The notes: a model not told the origin generated them from the sequence alone. A stretch of DNA of 64,000 nt from Humulus lupulus (GCF_963169125.1 NC_084802.1:35285607-35349606); one strand, 5' to 3'. Positions 33,500 through 45,220 are shown, counted from the stretch's first letter. Numbers and translations are program-made.

Positions 33500-34298
33500 A
33501 CTGGTAATACTGACGAAGATGCTCGACATTCTAGGCGTGGGGCACTAACTCCCTGTTCAGTCGGGCCATTTTGTATGTCCCAGGACACATGATGCTCTCA
33601 AATTGGTACATGCCTTCCTAGTTAGGGCCAAACACTCCAGCCCCTGGATCTCGGGTTGCCAGGAAAAATCTTCACAATACCAAGTCCTTGACCTCAAATT
33701 TTATGTCTTTTACTTTGGAATCGAAGTATCTAGTTACCTTCTGTTTGTAGGACGCTACACGTAGTTGTGAAGCTTCTCGGAGCTCCTTAACAAGGTCCAA
33801 CGACTCCCAAAGTAAAGCATGATTCGTGATCGGGTCGTAAGTATCTTTTCTGTGTGTGGAGATTGCTACCTTAACTGGGAGCATGACTTCATACTCGTAC
33901 ACCATGGAGAATGGCGAATGGTCAGTGGAGGTCCTAGCAGTAGTGTGGTAGCTCCACAATGTCTTAGGCAGCTCCTTTGGCCAGGCGCCTTTCGCCTATT
34001 CCAGCCTTTTCTTCAAAGTGGCTTTAAGCTTCTTGTTGACCGCTTCCACTTACCCATTTGTCTGAGGATGAGCTACGGAGAAGAAACTCTTCATGACTCC
34101 ATGCCTTTCACAAAAGTCAGTAAACAATTCATTGTCAGATTGCAGGTCGTTGTCAGAGACTATCTTCCTCGGGAGCCCGCAATGACAAACGATGTTTTTG
34201 ATGACGAAGTTCAGCGCCTTCTAAGAGGTGATCGTAGCAAAAGGGTCGGCCTTGACCCAATTTGTAACTTCCTCCTAATCCAGGCCTGTTACACTGTG
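33500..34298 (-). pseudogene. Tat-A integrase, C-terminal half
   Basis: Read on the minus strand from 34,298: [12 protein letters not shown], then [18 protein letters not shown] (second catalytic Asp) and [10 protein letters not shown] followed by a stop and VEAVNK (catalytic Glu). A cleaner stretch (33,959-33,672) reads [21 protein letters not shown] ... [19 protein letters not shown]. It ends ARLNRELVPHA ... NVEHLRQYYQ near 33,500. This is the Tat-type integrase end, closely parallel to 40,400-41,453 of Tat-B. Internal stops are present. Confidence 0.88.
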
Positions 34299-34313
34299 TG
34301 TTGGGAATATATG
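34299..34313 (-). mobile_element. Distal end of copia-2 3' LTR, split by Tat-B
   Basis: Fifteen bases starting TGTTGGGAATAT form the outer end of the copia-2 LTR (3' end on the minus strand). The rest of that LTR lies at 46,253-47,180. Tat-B with its ATATG duplication separates the two parts. The candidate copia target copy is CTGTG (34,294-34,298). Confidence 0.75.
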
Positions 34314-35133
34314 TGTTTACCCAAAAAATATTTGCTTGATGATGTGGCACGATCCGCCCATCTTTTGAATATAGGAAAACCCTGGCCAAGAGAGAATGGA
34401 TTAGGTATTTGGGGAATCCTCCTTAATAGACAAAATATTCTTATTATGTTAATGTCAATTGAATTAATGTTATTAGCTGTGAATTTGAACTTTTTGGTAT
34501 TTTCCGTTTCTTTGGATGATATGATCGGGACGCACATGGATAACACGTGACTGTTTAGTGATGACAGTCTGGCCGACCAACGATTAGGAAATAGTAAGCT
34601 ACTCGATGGACATAAAAAATATGCTGAACAGTAAGGAAGAAGATGTGTTGACATATTCGACCAAGTCTGATCGTAGGAACGAAGCTAGAATTCAAACGCA
34701 CTTATAAGTCGGATATTTCAAAGATATTTGACCCTCTTTATGTGTAACTATTATATTTCTGTTATTATTCAAATATGCTTGTAACAAAGATTGAACACGA
34801 CCCATCGACCCATATGAACATCCTTGAGCCTATAAATAGGACTCATGAGACTCATTTAAAGGACACGTGATAATTTATATTGAGAGAGAACAAGTGCTTT
34901 TATACACGACTTTTGTATTCCACTTTGGAGCTTGTGAAACTTAGTGAAACATAGTTTGCTCATCGTAAGTTTCAAAGTTTACATCAATAAAATTACAAAG
35001 TGGACGTAAGTTATTACCAATATCTGGGGCCGAACCATTGTGAAATCTTTGTGTCGTTTAGTTCTTGCATTCAACTTATTAATTCTTATCGTTTTTAGTG
35101 ACTCCATGTCATTGGCTAAATCACCGGTCAACA
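34314..35133 (+). mobile_element. Tat-B 5' LTR with a 172-bp internal insertion
   Basis: Starts TGTTTACCC and ends CGGTCAACA, 820 bp. Compared with the right LTR (649 bp) and the Tat-C LTR, bases 34,355-34,526 are extra, flanked by GATC on both sides. A TATA box, TATAAATA, is at 34,831-34,838. The plus-strand open frame 33,819-34,550 that crosses the boundary is not a gene. Confidence 0.92.
34355..34526. other. 172-bp insertion inside Tat-B left LTR
   Basis: The segment is absent from the right LTR and from Tat-C. It is bounded by a direct GATC (34,351-34,354 and 34,523-34,526) and is AT-rich. No terminal inverted repeats are obvious, so the type is unknown. Confidence 0.75.
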
Positions 35134-35135
35134 TT

Positions 35136-35155
35136 TTGGTGCTTTCATTGAGAGT
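35136..35155 (+). other. Tat-B primer-binding site region
   Basis: TTGGTGCTTTCATTGAGAG follows the LTR after TTT. It has the position of a primer site, but I cannot assign the tRNA. Confidence 0.55.
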
Positions 35156-35181
35156 TGAACTCAAGAACTTCAGGATAAACA

Positions 35182-37270
35182 ATGGCAAAAACCTTCAGGA
35201 AAGCGGGTCAGACGGGACAGACATTTGAAAGTATGCCAAATCAACCTCCTCCACAAGATGTAGCAGAGGATGAGCAACAAGTGGAACTGGAAGAGGAAGA
35301 GATGGATGCTAAAACCTTGCAAACAACTTTGATAGTATTGCAAGAGGAATTAGCTACTTTGAAAGCTAATCAAGAGAATGTGACCGAAATGATGGTGCTG
35401 CAACAAATGGAGATTGACCGGAAACGCCGAGAACTGAATGAGCGGTAGGCTAACATGGATCGCCGGTAGAGAGACGCCACGACAACTTTAGAAGCAGCCA
35501 TTTAGTTGGCTCGAGGACAACCTGCACCAACCTCTCAACCACCCTCACCAAAATCCGCAGTTAGACCATCCCCAGTATCATCACAATCCCCCACATCCAA
35601 GGAGTTTGCAAAGACCAAAACAACCTCCCGCTGCTCGGCAGGAAAGACCAACCCAAAATCCTGGCAGAAACAACTAGTAGCAACCACCCTCTCACTCTGG
35701 TCAGGATAACGTCCAACAACATAGGCAGAATAGGGACGAGCATCGTCCAAAAAGCCATAGACACCAAATAGCTGGGGAACAAAACCTTCCTGGCAGAGGA
35801 CAACGTCCCTCGGAAAGCAGAAGGCAGGTGGACTCAGGCTCTATGGTCCGGGGTCCCCCACGGCATACTAATGTCAGAGGACCTAACGACCAACGCAGGC
35901 CCCCATCTGTTTATCGAGATGGACCAGGAAGAATAGAGGGGAACAATGCGTACATCAAGTCACACACTCATAGGTCACAATTCAGAGATGACCATGACTA
36001 CAATGAGGCGGACTCTAGTAGGAGGAACAATGGTCGGCAGCAGGAGGAGAGAGACGGAAAACAAAATCCTCTGCCAATGGAGAACCGACTAACGAGCCAA
36101 AATACTGGGGGAGAGCTTAAACAACCCAATGTCTTTGACCGACTAAGTGAAAGCAAGCAGAGACGTAGGGATGAAGATATGAGGGATGTACTCAATAACC
36201 AAAGGGAAAGACATGACGAGTACTTCCCCCCAGCCCCAGCCGCTCCAACAATACCAGATGTTGTACAGGATCAGATAAATGCCTTGAATTAGGTCGTGCA
36301 ACAGCTAGTCGGGAATTAAATGTCCCACATAGAGTATGATCGAAGAAATGGCACCCCATTCGTTAATAGAATTGTTGTGGTAGAAATCCTGAGCAAATTC
36401 AAAATGTCAGTTCTACCTAATTTCACGGGAGGAGAAGATCCAATATCTCATGTGAACAAGTTTGAGATACAAATGGACATTCAGAAGGTGTCTGAAGATG
36501 CTCGGTGCAGGATTTTTCCTGCCACTTTATCTGAATCTGCTCAGGAATGGTATTTCAAGTTCCCTCCGGCCAGTATAGTTTCCTGGGAGATGTTCGTAAA
36601 GGAGTTTTACGGATAGATTTATGTTGGTCGAATACATCCAATAGAGGCTAATCAGTTGGTCGACATTTGACAGAGGGAAGGAGAAACTCTCAAGGAGTAT
36701 ATAAAGCGGTTTATGCGAGCGGCTGCTCGGGCCAAAATTGTTGGAGACGAGAAAAAGATGATGGCAATCACAGCTGGAGTGCAACACCATTCTCCCCTCT
36801 GGAGTAGTCTACAGAAGAATGGAGTCAAAAGCACTCAAGAATTCCTGGATCGAGCAGACAAATATATCAAACTTGAGGAGGCCATTGCCAATGAAGGAAA
36901 GTCCCCAAAGGCTGACTAGGGTAAGAAAGAAGACCCGGCCAAAGTCACTAGTGGGTCTGGTAAACCCAACAACAACGAAAAAGGTAACAGTAAGAATGAG
37001 GGAAAAGGCCTAACACTGAACCAGCGACGCTTGATAGCAAGTGCCAAAAAAAAAATAGATACGAACCAAGGTTCACCAATTACACTGCCCTGGTCGATAG
37101 CTGAGCTAAAGTGTATCAGGCTAGTCATACCACAGTTCCTTTTAGGCGACTAGTCCCGATTAGGAAAGACATCCAAAAGGGATACGACCAATTTTTGTCA
37201 TTTTCACAACGACTATGGCCATGATACCAATGAGCGTAACCATCTTAAGGACGAGATCGAGTTCCTTATT
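35182..37270 (+). pseudogene. Tat-B gag
   Basis: The first open piece (from MAKTFRKAGQ at 35,182) has an acidic coiled-coil-like stretch (ELEEEEMDAKTLQTTL...VLQEELATLK). Pro- and Arg-rich linkers follow. The capsid core lies at 36,320-36,616: FKMSVLPNFTGGEDPISHVNKFEIQ, then RCRIFPATLSESAQEWYFKFPP. It continues as EGETLKEYIKRFMRAAARA (about 36,672-36,730). The Tat-type zinc segment reads FCHFHNDYGHDTNERNHLKDEIEFL at about 37,190-37,270, in pieces. At least six stops or shifts interrupt it (for example near 35,446, 36,290, 36,614 and 36,917), so no full gag can be made. Confidence 0.9.
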
Positions 37271-37399
37271 TGACAAGGACATTTGAGGAGATATGTACGA
37301 GCATGAGGAAGTTCTCAATAGGAGGCTCACGGAGACAATGAGCAGGCACTTGTACGCCAACGCTCGCCTCCTCTACTACCAACTCCTGTCGCTAGTACA

Positions 37400-38175
37400 T
37401 TGTTAACTATCTGCGGAGGACCACATATATCAGGTGACAGTGGTAAGGCAAGGGAAAGATATGCAAGAACTCTACGTCACGATCAGGACATCGAAATGCG
37501 AAATGTCGAGGAGCGAACTCCCAAAAAAGCTCAAACAGAGGAAGAATTACTAACTTTCTCCGAGTTGGGTGCACAACATGTCCGATTTCCCCACTCAGAT
37601 CCTCTGGTCGTGGTTGTTCAGATCGCTAGCATGATGGTAAAATGAGTGTTGGTGGATATAGGAAGCTCGGTCAACATTTTGTACAAGTCTTCATTGGAAA
37701 GAATGAAATCGTTAGTGCAAGATTTAGAGCCATGCAACCAAACCATTTACTGTTTTCTCTGGCGAAGGGCTAGCACCAACAAGGTCGATCAAACTCCCAA
37801 TCACAGTGGGAACCGCACCTGCAAATAGGACATTGCTCGATCAAACTCCCAATCACAGTGGGAACTGCACCAACAAGGTTGATCAAACTCCCAATCGCAT
37901 ATAATGCTGTGATTAGAAGGCCCATACTCGTCGATCTGTGAGCCGTAACTTTGATCTGGCATCTGGCCATGAAGTTTCCAACCGATGTAGGAGTTGGGTG
38001 CGTGTTGGGAAACCAGCGAGAAACCAAAGAATGCTACAATTCCTCAATCACAAAGACAAGAAGAGGCGGATCAGGAAGCGAAGTCGAAAAAAGGTTGATA
38101 GTGGTAAATGAGACGCAAGCCCAATCAGGTGAATAAGTCACCAAATAGGGCATTGCCCAAAGTGAGGATAGGGAC
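37400..38175 (+). pseudogene. Tat-B protease region with short duplications
   Basis: A linker (ISGDSGKARERYAR...) leads to SELGAQHVRFPHSDPLVVVVQIA, then VLVDIGSSVNILYKSSLERM at 37,646. This is the aspartic protease site, with D-I-G-S-S in place of the usual D-T-G-S-S. A stop just before it (37,643-37,645) separates the halves. Downstream at about 37,786, 37,838 and 37,880 the word GATCAAACTCCCAATC is repeated three times, so local duplication scrambled the protease C-terminus. Confidence 0.83.
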
Positions 38176-39035
38176 TTGGATCATCGCTTTGAGGATTTTG
38201 AAGAAAACATTGGGCCTGTGGAGGATCTCGAGGAGGTCCAACTAGAAGAGAAAGATCCGACCAGGGTTGTGAAAGTCAGTAAAACCTTAGAGACAACAAT
38301 AAAAAACAAACTGGTGGAGTTTTTGAGGAGGCACCGGGAGGTATTTGCTTGGTCGCATAAAGATATGGTTGGGATAGACCCAACAGTGATTAGTCATGTC
38401 TTGAATATAGACAAAAATCATCCATCAGTACAATAAAAAAGAAGGCTGCTCGACAAAGATAGATCTAAAGCCCTAAAAGAAGAAGTCGAGAAGCTGAAGG
38501 AAAATGGATTCTTGAGGGTAGCATTTTATCCATCTTGGGTCTCTAATCCCGTACTAGTTCCCAAGCCAAATGGTAAGTGGAGGACGTGTGTGTATTTCAC
38601 AGACCTTAATAAAGCTTGCCCAAAGGATTGTTTTCCACTTCCAAGAATTGACCAGCTGGTCGATGCTACATCAGGACATGAAGTTTTATCATTCATGGAT
38701 GTGTACTCCAGTTATAATCAAATTAGTATGCATCCACCTGATGAAGACCACATTAGCTTTTGAACAGATACATGACTTTACTGCTACAAAGTAATGCCCT
38801 TCGGTTTGAAAAATGTTGGCGCAACTTACCAGCGACTAGTCAACCACATGTTCAAAAAACTGATCGGCAACAACATGGAGGTTTACGTCGATGATATGCT
38901 GGTCAAGTCGAGAAAGGCTGGTGAACACATCAAGGACCTACAGGAATGCTTCAACATCCTGAACAAATATCAGATGAAGCTAAATCCTCTAAAGTGTTCC
39001 TTTGGTGTTGGATCAGGAGATTTTTTGGATTCATA
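38176..39035 (+). pseudogene. Tat-B reverse transcriptase
   Basis: An N-terminal linker contains FLRRHREVFAWSHKDMVGIDPTVISHVLNID. The polymerase blocks are VSNPVLVPKPNGKWRTC, DLNKACPKDCFPLPRIDQLVD, FMDVYSSYNQI (first catalytic Asp) and VMPFGLKNVGATYQRLVNHMF. EVYVDDMLVKS (YVDD) is at about 38,885. Stops interrupt it at 38,434 and 38,761. The end of the domain shifts frame at about 39,035. Order and wording match Tat-lineage RT. Confidence 0.92.
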
Positions 39036-39750
39036 GTAAACTCGCGAGGAATTGAAGCCAATCACGAAAAGATTCGAGCACTGATCGAGATGCAGTCACC
39101 AGCCAAAGTCAAAGATGTGCATAGCCTGATAGGAAGAATTGTTGCCCTGAGTGGATTCATATCTAAGTCTACGGGCAAGTGTGTCCCATTTTTTAATCTA
39201 CTCAAAGGAAACAAAAAGTTTGAATGGACAAAGGAATGTGAACAGGCTTTTCAGGCGCTCAAAGCCCACATGTCGCAACCACCCATTTTGTCCAAGCTGG
39301 TCGAAGGAGAGACTTTGTACATCTACTAAGCCATAACAAAGTGTGATGCTAGTGCAGTTTTAATTAGAGAGGAAGACAACATTCAAAAAGTAGTATACTA
39401 CTTAAGCAAAAGGCTAGTGGGAGTAGAATTACGATATCCGCCAATAGAGAAATTAGCTCACTGCTTGATACTGGCGTCTAGAAAACTGCAACCCTACTTT
39501 CAAGCTCACCCTATAATAGTGCTTACTGATCAACCACTACGGCAAGTCTTGCAAAAACCAGAAGCCGTTGATCGACTATTAAAATGGGCAGTTGAGTTGG
39601 GGCAGTTTGAAATTTCTTATGCACCTCGAGCAGCCATAAAGGGACAAACCTTAGTGGATTTCGTTGTTGAATTCACCAGACTCCCTACTAGTGAACTGAT
39701 GATAGAGACAGATTATCAAAATCAAACCCTGCCTGGAAGTTCTTCGTAGA
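39036..39750 (+). pseudogene. Tat-B RNase H (first domain)
   Basis: The RT connection continues in a second frame: GFIVNSRGIEANHEKIRALIEMQSP, RIVALSGFISKSTGKCVPFFNLL and CEQAFQALKAHMSQPPIL. After a stop at 39,328 come SAVLIREEDNIQKVVYYLSKRLVGVELRYPPIEK, LILASRKLQPYFQAHPIIVLTDQPL and APRAAIKGQTLVDFVVEF. These are the standard Ty3/gypsy RNase H blocks; the catalytic EK pair is kept in the PPIEK segment. Confidence 0.9.
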
Positions 39751-40389
39751 AGGGTCCTTTAACGAGCACAACACGGGGGTAGGGCTAATCTTAATCACCC
39801 CTGAGGGACATCAGTTTCATTGTGCGATCAAATTCAAATTTACAGCCTCAAACAATGAAGCCAAGTATGAGGCCCTGTTCGCAGGATTAAGACTAGCCAA
39901 GGATATGAACATAAAGTCACTAGAAATATACAATGACTCCCAGCTAGTAGTTAATCAGATTATTGGGGAATATCATGCTAAGTGTCTTAAGATGGTTGCT
40001 TATTTAAACAAGGCGAAGGATTTACTAGCACAGTTTGAGAAGTATACTCTCCAGCAAATACCTCGCGACCAGAATTCAAACGCCGATGCCTTAGCCAAGT
40101 TAGCAAGCACCAAAGATGCTGACACTTTGAGCATAGTACCGGTCGAATGTTTATTGGCACCAAGCATTCAAGCGGAAGAATCCTCGCTAGTAATACAAAT
40201 GTCCGACACATGGATGACTCCCATCATACAATATCTCAAACAAGGATTGTTACCAGCAGATAGGAATAAGGTAAGGACACTTCAAAGGCAATCGACTCAG
40301 TTTATCTTGTTCGATAGAATCTTATATAGACGAGGATACTGGATGCCTTTATTACAGTGTGTCTCTAAGGAAAAGGCTAAGGAATTGAT
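39751..40389 (+). pseudogene. Tat-B second, archaeal-type RNase H
   Basis: A further RNase H follows the first, the defining trait of the Tat lineage. Frame-broken sequence reads WKFFVEGSFNEHNTGVGLIL (first acidic Asp replaced by Glu) and FTASNNEAKYEALFAGLRLAKDM. It continues YNDSQLVVNQIIGEYHAK and DQNSNADALAKLAS. An open stretch starts at 39,905 and runs into the integrase zinc region. The domain is recognisable but probably inactive because of the frame break and the Asp change. Confidence 0.88.
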
Positions 40390-41453
40390 GCAAGAAGTAC
40401 ATGAAGGATTCTGTGGAGATCATGTTGGGGGGGGGGGGGGGGGGGGCAAAGTTTGTCAAATAAGATTCTCCGGCAAGGGTATTTCTGGCCTACAATGATC
40501 GAAGATTCTATGGAATTCGTCAAGAAGTGTTATAAGTGCCAATGATTTCCCAAGATACCTCAAGCAGCCCTAAATGAGCTTAAACAGATGCAAAGCCCAT
40601 GGCCATTTGTAGTTTGGGGAATTGACCTAATTAGATCTTTGCCTATAGGAAAAGGGAATGTCAAGTATGCAGTAGTTGCTGTCGAATACTTTACTAAGTG
40701 GGCTGAAGCTAAGCCACCCGCAACAATCACGACCAAGAAAGTATTGGATTTCATTGTCAAAAACATTGTATGCTGATATGGTTTGCCGAAAAAAATCATC
40801 TCAAATAATGGCACACAATTCGACAGCGACCTTTTCATCGATTTCTGTGAGCAGTATGGTATCACGAAGAGCTTTTTGTCAGTCGCTCACCCACAAGCCA
40901 ATGGGCATGTTGAAGCTGTTAACAAAACTCCGAAGGACAAACACTGAAGAAAAGGCTCGAAGAAGCAAAGGGAGTGTGGCTAAAACAATTGCCAGAAGTA
41001 CTCTGGTCGTATAGGACAACAACAACAACAGGCCATACACCATTTTCCTTGGCCTATGGGTATGAAGCCATGTTACCCATTGAGTTAGATCCACCATCGC
41101 ATAGAAGGTTGACATACAACCAGAGCACGAACAACTAGTTATTAATGGAGTCTTTGGACTTTGTCAACGAAAGGCGCGAGCAGGCTCAACTATGAGTTGC
41201 AGCTTACCAACAAAAGCTCGCTTGATATTTTAACTCTAAAGTACTAGAAAGAAAGTTTAACGTGGTAGATTTGGTACTTAGAAGACTTTTTCTTAACACT
41301 TGCGATCAGGCTACTGGAGTACTCAGACCAAATTGGGAAGGGTTGTATCAGATTGAAGAAATCCTTCAACCAAGCACATACAAACTTGCTCGCTTAAATG
41401 GAGATCTCGTTCCTCGCTATTGGAATGGAGAACACCTGCGCAAGTATTATTAG
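40390..41453 (+). pseudogene. Tat-B integrase with a 20-G run
   Basis: The zinc-binding entry HEGFCGDHVGG is blown up by 20 consecutive G (40,427-40,446), which shifts the frame. In the next frame the domain resumes as NKILRQGYFWP and EDSMEFVKKCYKCQ. The catalytic core follows: WGIDLIRSLPIGKG (Asp), KIISNNGTQFDS (second Asp replaced by Asn) and AHPQANGHVEAVNK (Glu). The C-terminus (VLRPNWEGLYQIEEIL, ARLNGDLVPRYWNGEHLRKYY) ends pol at 41,453. Frameshifts near 40,930 and stops elsewhere confirm inactivity. Confidence 0.92.
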
Positions 41454-42173
41454 TGAACAATTCTTTTTAAAGAGTTGGCTTGTATTAATTTTACTTTTTA
41501 CAAGTTTGTGAATAAGGGCTAAACAATTAGATGGCTGGTCGCTTATAAGTGTAAGATCAATTTTTATCACTCGTACATACACGAATCTTGTCCATTTTAT
41601 TACGAGAAATAAAAGGAACTGTGCGCATCTAGTTATTCTTGCCAATTATTATATCAATTACAAGTATTTGCTCAGTACGTGTGTTGTTTTGCTATATTAT
41701 CATTGATTGTTCATAAGTAAGCGAGCAGTAATGTTCGCATAGGTATTGGTCATGGCAAGTGACCGAGAACCTTAGACTCCTTGATCACTTAGGGGGCATA
41801 TAAGATACTAAGCGAGCAAAGCATATCAACATAAACATATGTAATCACACGAGCAAAATAAGGGAAAGAATACTACGACACTTAGAGTATTTAAAAAAAA
41901 AATTAATTAATTTAGTGAAATCTTAATAAAGTGTTATGCTAAGTTCGGTCATACGAGCAGATGTTATAATAACAATAATAGTGTATTAGAATATCAAAAT
42001 GAAACATCTTTACATCACAAGCAACTACTGCTCGGATGTAATTAAAAATATTAAAAGATAAGTAAAGCTGCCTTAGGCAGCAAATTGTCTTAACATAGCG
42101 AACAATTTGTTCAGGTGTTTTAATTACATAAACAAAATTTTTATTGTGCAGCTGAAGAGGAGTCCTGTTGAGG
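41454..42173. other. Tat-B spacer between pol and antisense gene
   Basis: AT-rich sequence separating the two convergent reading regions. No coding region is recognised. Clear tandem repeats like those of Tat-A are not visible here. Confidence 0.6.
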
Positions 42174-45100
42174 CTATTGGTCGACTGAAGGTCCGGCTTC
42201 TTCTTCAGCACCATCAATGCCCGTCGCCAAGGAAATTTCAAGAGAGTCTAAGGCATTGTGAGCATTTTTCTCCTCCTCTAGGCGAGCAACACACTTGGCG
42301 AGTTCGGCTTGTTTTACCTGCTTGGGAAGGTAGTCAAAATTTGCCTCTGGATTATTCTTCAAAAACATGTAGAAGTAGTTGAAGGTGGCTCCTCGAAACC
42401 TCTCCAAGTTTTGGGAATTTTTCTCCTCGAGCAGTTTGACTCGCTCCTCTAGACCAGTTGCCTCCTTCATGCTTGCCTCTAGATCCTCTAGAAGCTTGGT
42501 TGCTTCCTTGTAGTTAGTCTCAGAGGCTTCCTTAAACTTCTCCTTGGTAGCACCAACCTTAGCCAGATCTTCTTGGCTCTTCTACACCTCCTCGATTAAA
42601 ACAGTAGCATTGTCTTAAACTTCCTTAACCTTGGCCTCTCATGCCTTGATCTCCTCGTCATGCTATAAATCGACCTCCTCGGCATGACGCCAGCCATTGT
42701 TCATGGTCAGAATACCCTGCGAACAAGTAGAAGAATGAAGTTGTTAGAGCTAATAAAAGGAAATGTTGTTTGACTAAAATACAATGCAGAAGAAACTTAC
42801 ACTGAGGACTTCATTGAACCCACGAGCAAGGACCTGGCTGGGTTTCAACGAAGGAAGACAAGCAAAGGCCTCCTGGCTGCGATGGTGCTTGGACAATTTT
42901 TGCAATTTGTTGTTTGTTGAGCTATATACATTGCTCAGCAATTCTGCAGCCAAAGATCCCCCTGTCTAGTTGGTGGAAGGCTCAGTGCAAGGAGGAGGAG
43001 GAAGAGGCGTAATTGATCTAGAAGAAGTGGGAGCTGGAGGGACCTCTTGTCAAGCCCTTTTTCTTGAAGGTTCCCCACTGGCTTCTCTAGGATTTCTTCT
43101 GCTCGACTTCTTCGTACTTGCTGGAGTGCCTACCGAAGTGTAGATGTTGAATGTGTCGTCAGATTGCATGACTACAAAACAAAACAAATGAGCAGATATG
43201 TCAAGAAATAGTTTGGCATGATAAAGAAACAAACTAAAAATAAATTCTAAGTAGTATACCCGAACTATTATTACTGGTCGCTACATTATCTAAAGAACTA
43301 CTACTACACATGCCTCGAAGAAGTCCAAGCTAAAACTACTGGTCATAAATTTAAAGTTGCCATCCCTATCAAATAAATGACAAAGGATGGGTAGTTTATC
43401 TAAGAGTGAGAAATCTATACCGTTCTCATCGGAGGATTCGAATATAGGAATAGTGTATTCTGGTAGTTTTTGTTTTCCCCTCCCATGTTGGGAAGGAGTA
43501 TTAGCTGCTCAAGTGTTGGGGTTAGGTTCTCGGATGGTCACTCCCATTGGTCGACGCCTCTGGGGTTGTGACACATCTTATTGCTTCTCAGGGTTTTCTT
43601 GTCCTTCAGTGCCCTCTCTAGTGGCACTCCCTGTGGTTGATTCCCTCACTTCCTGGTGAGGTTCTAAAAGGTCGACCAACCTTAAGTTGCTCTTCGTGAC
43701 CAACTCCTTGATGCTTTTTTCTATATTCGTCATGCTGGCCAAGGCTGCGAGTCTTATCTCCATCTTTAGAGTAGGGTCTGGCCGGTACCATGGACCTAGA
43801 TACAGCGCAAAACAACTAAGGACAAGGAAAGATGAAAATGACTAGATAAATGTCGAACAGAGATTAAAAGTTTACCTCTTCATGTGAAGGCCATGTTGTC
43901 TGTGACCAAGTCGGTCGTGAGGAGGTACTTTTGGAAGTACCTTCCTACATTGGACTTGTAGGTTATGTCACTCATGAATGTGAGAGCGGATTCCTGGTGG
44001 TAGAAATGGAAGAACCCCATGTTATTCTTATTGGGGTTGGATTTGAGATTGAATAGATAGTTGATCTCATGAGGAGTAGGCACAGGCCATTTTTTGTGGT
44101 TGTATAGGATATAGAGTGCTGAAAGAACTCTATATCCATTGGGAGTTATTTGGAAGGGGGCGACCTCGAAATAATTGACCACCCCCCGGAAAAAGTCGTG
44201 TAAGGGCAAGATTGCCCCCGCTTCTATATGATACCTCGGCCAGGCGCTATAGGCGCCGCTGGGCATGTTTTCCTCTGGTCGGGTGTAGGTTTGTATAGAG
44301 TAATCCTAGGAAGCCTGTACTTCTTGGGATATTTGGCTACCATCCTCGTCGATATGACGCTAGGAGGGGCGGTGTACCAAGCTACCTTGGCTCGAGGGCC
44401 ATCACGAGGACAAGCTTTGGGCTGGATATCTGGTGGTGAAAAGTTTAAAGGTTGAGGGTCGCTTGAAGGACCCTCGGTATTGGCTGTGGGCTGGTTGGTA
44501 GGAAATTTTGTGGGTTTATTTTTTCTACGAGCAATGTGTTTGACATGGCCCATATTCGATTGGTTTTGCGACAGATTGTGAGGAGGATTGGTCGTAGGGT
44601 TTGGGTGTGAGGCTGAAGGCTCATAAAAAGGAAGAGAAGGCTGTTCTTGATCCTTGAACAGCAAAGCAAGAAGATCGTCGTCTATTGGTCTCTCACCTCC
44701 CTAGGGATCATGCATGAATATCTGAGAAGAGCAAAGGGGAAGTGAGAATCTACAACCAATAGATAGAAGAAAGAAAAAAGCAAGGATAACGTTGCTCATG
44801 TATAAAAGTTAAGCTTTTATACGACCAACAACATCCTGATAAAAACACAATAAACATGTGATCAAGGCGGAAAAAAAAATCAAAAAGTGAATTTGAAAAG
44901 TTTTTTCAAAAAAACTTTTTGACTCCGAAAGTAAGCAGAAAAAACCCAGTTTTCCGAAAACACCCAAAATCAAATTTTCACTTCGATTTTGGACCCGAAA
45001 TCAGCATAAATATACTCCCTATGTCTTTTTACTCATTGTCTTGTACATTATACTGCATAAAATCCTTCTTCTAGAATACTTATTCTATGTACTTTTTCCT

Positions 45101-45220
45101 AAACCTGATTACCCAAAAAACTTTCCAAGAATAATGTGAATCAGTTGTGGAAACGTGCAAATCAGTGCCAGAATGTGTGAAAATTCCTACAAAAGTAAAA
45201 AAATAGAGTCGAAAACTTAC
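42174..45220 (-). pseudogene. Antisense accessory gene of Tat-B, multi-exon
   Basis: On the strand opposite to pol. A leader intron (45,220-44,722, donor GTAAGT, acceptor CTTCTCAG) ends just before the likely start, where an early TAG now interrupts. Exon 2 (to 43,876) encodes a Pro-rich segment, then AGAILPLHDFFRGVVNYFEVAPFQITPNGYRVLSALYILYNHKKWPVPTPHEINYLF, here read in short blocks, the same domain as in Tat-A. A phase-1 intron (43,875-43,796, G|GT) leads to MEIRLAALASMTNIEKSIKEL. A last intron (42,800-42,717) leads to a coiled coil (GLEERVKLLEEKNSQNLERF) and the stop at 42,174. A stop before the phase-1 donor and other lesions show decay. Confidence 0.75.

Larger units (their letters stand above)
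27781..34298 (-). mobile_element. Tat-A: truncated Tat-lineage gypsy element carrying an antisense gene
   Basis: The element is minus-oriented. From its 3' end (left) it has an LTR, a gene on the opposite strand (28,651-32,148), a spacer with tandem repeats (32,520-33,140) and the end of pol (33,500-34,298, integrase). Copia-2 cuts it at 34,298, so protease, RT, gag and the 5' LTR are outside the window. It lies within gypsy-1. The layout mirrors complete Tat-B. Confidence 0.75.

Noticed and set aside
33819..34550. 243-codon plus-strand open frame
   Set aside because: It is antisense to Tat-A integrase and runs across the copia-2 and Tat-B boundaries, so it cannot be an old gene.
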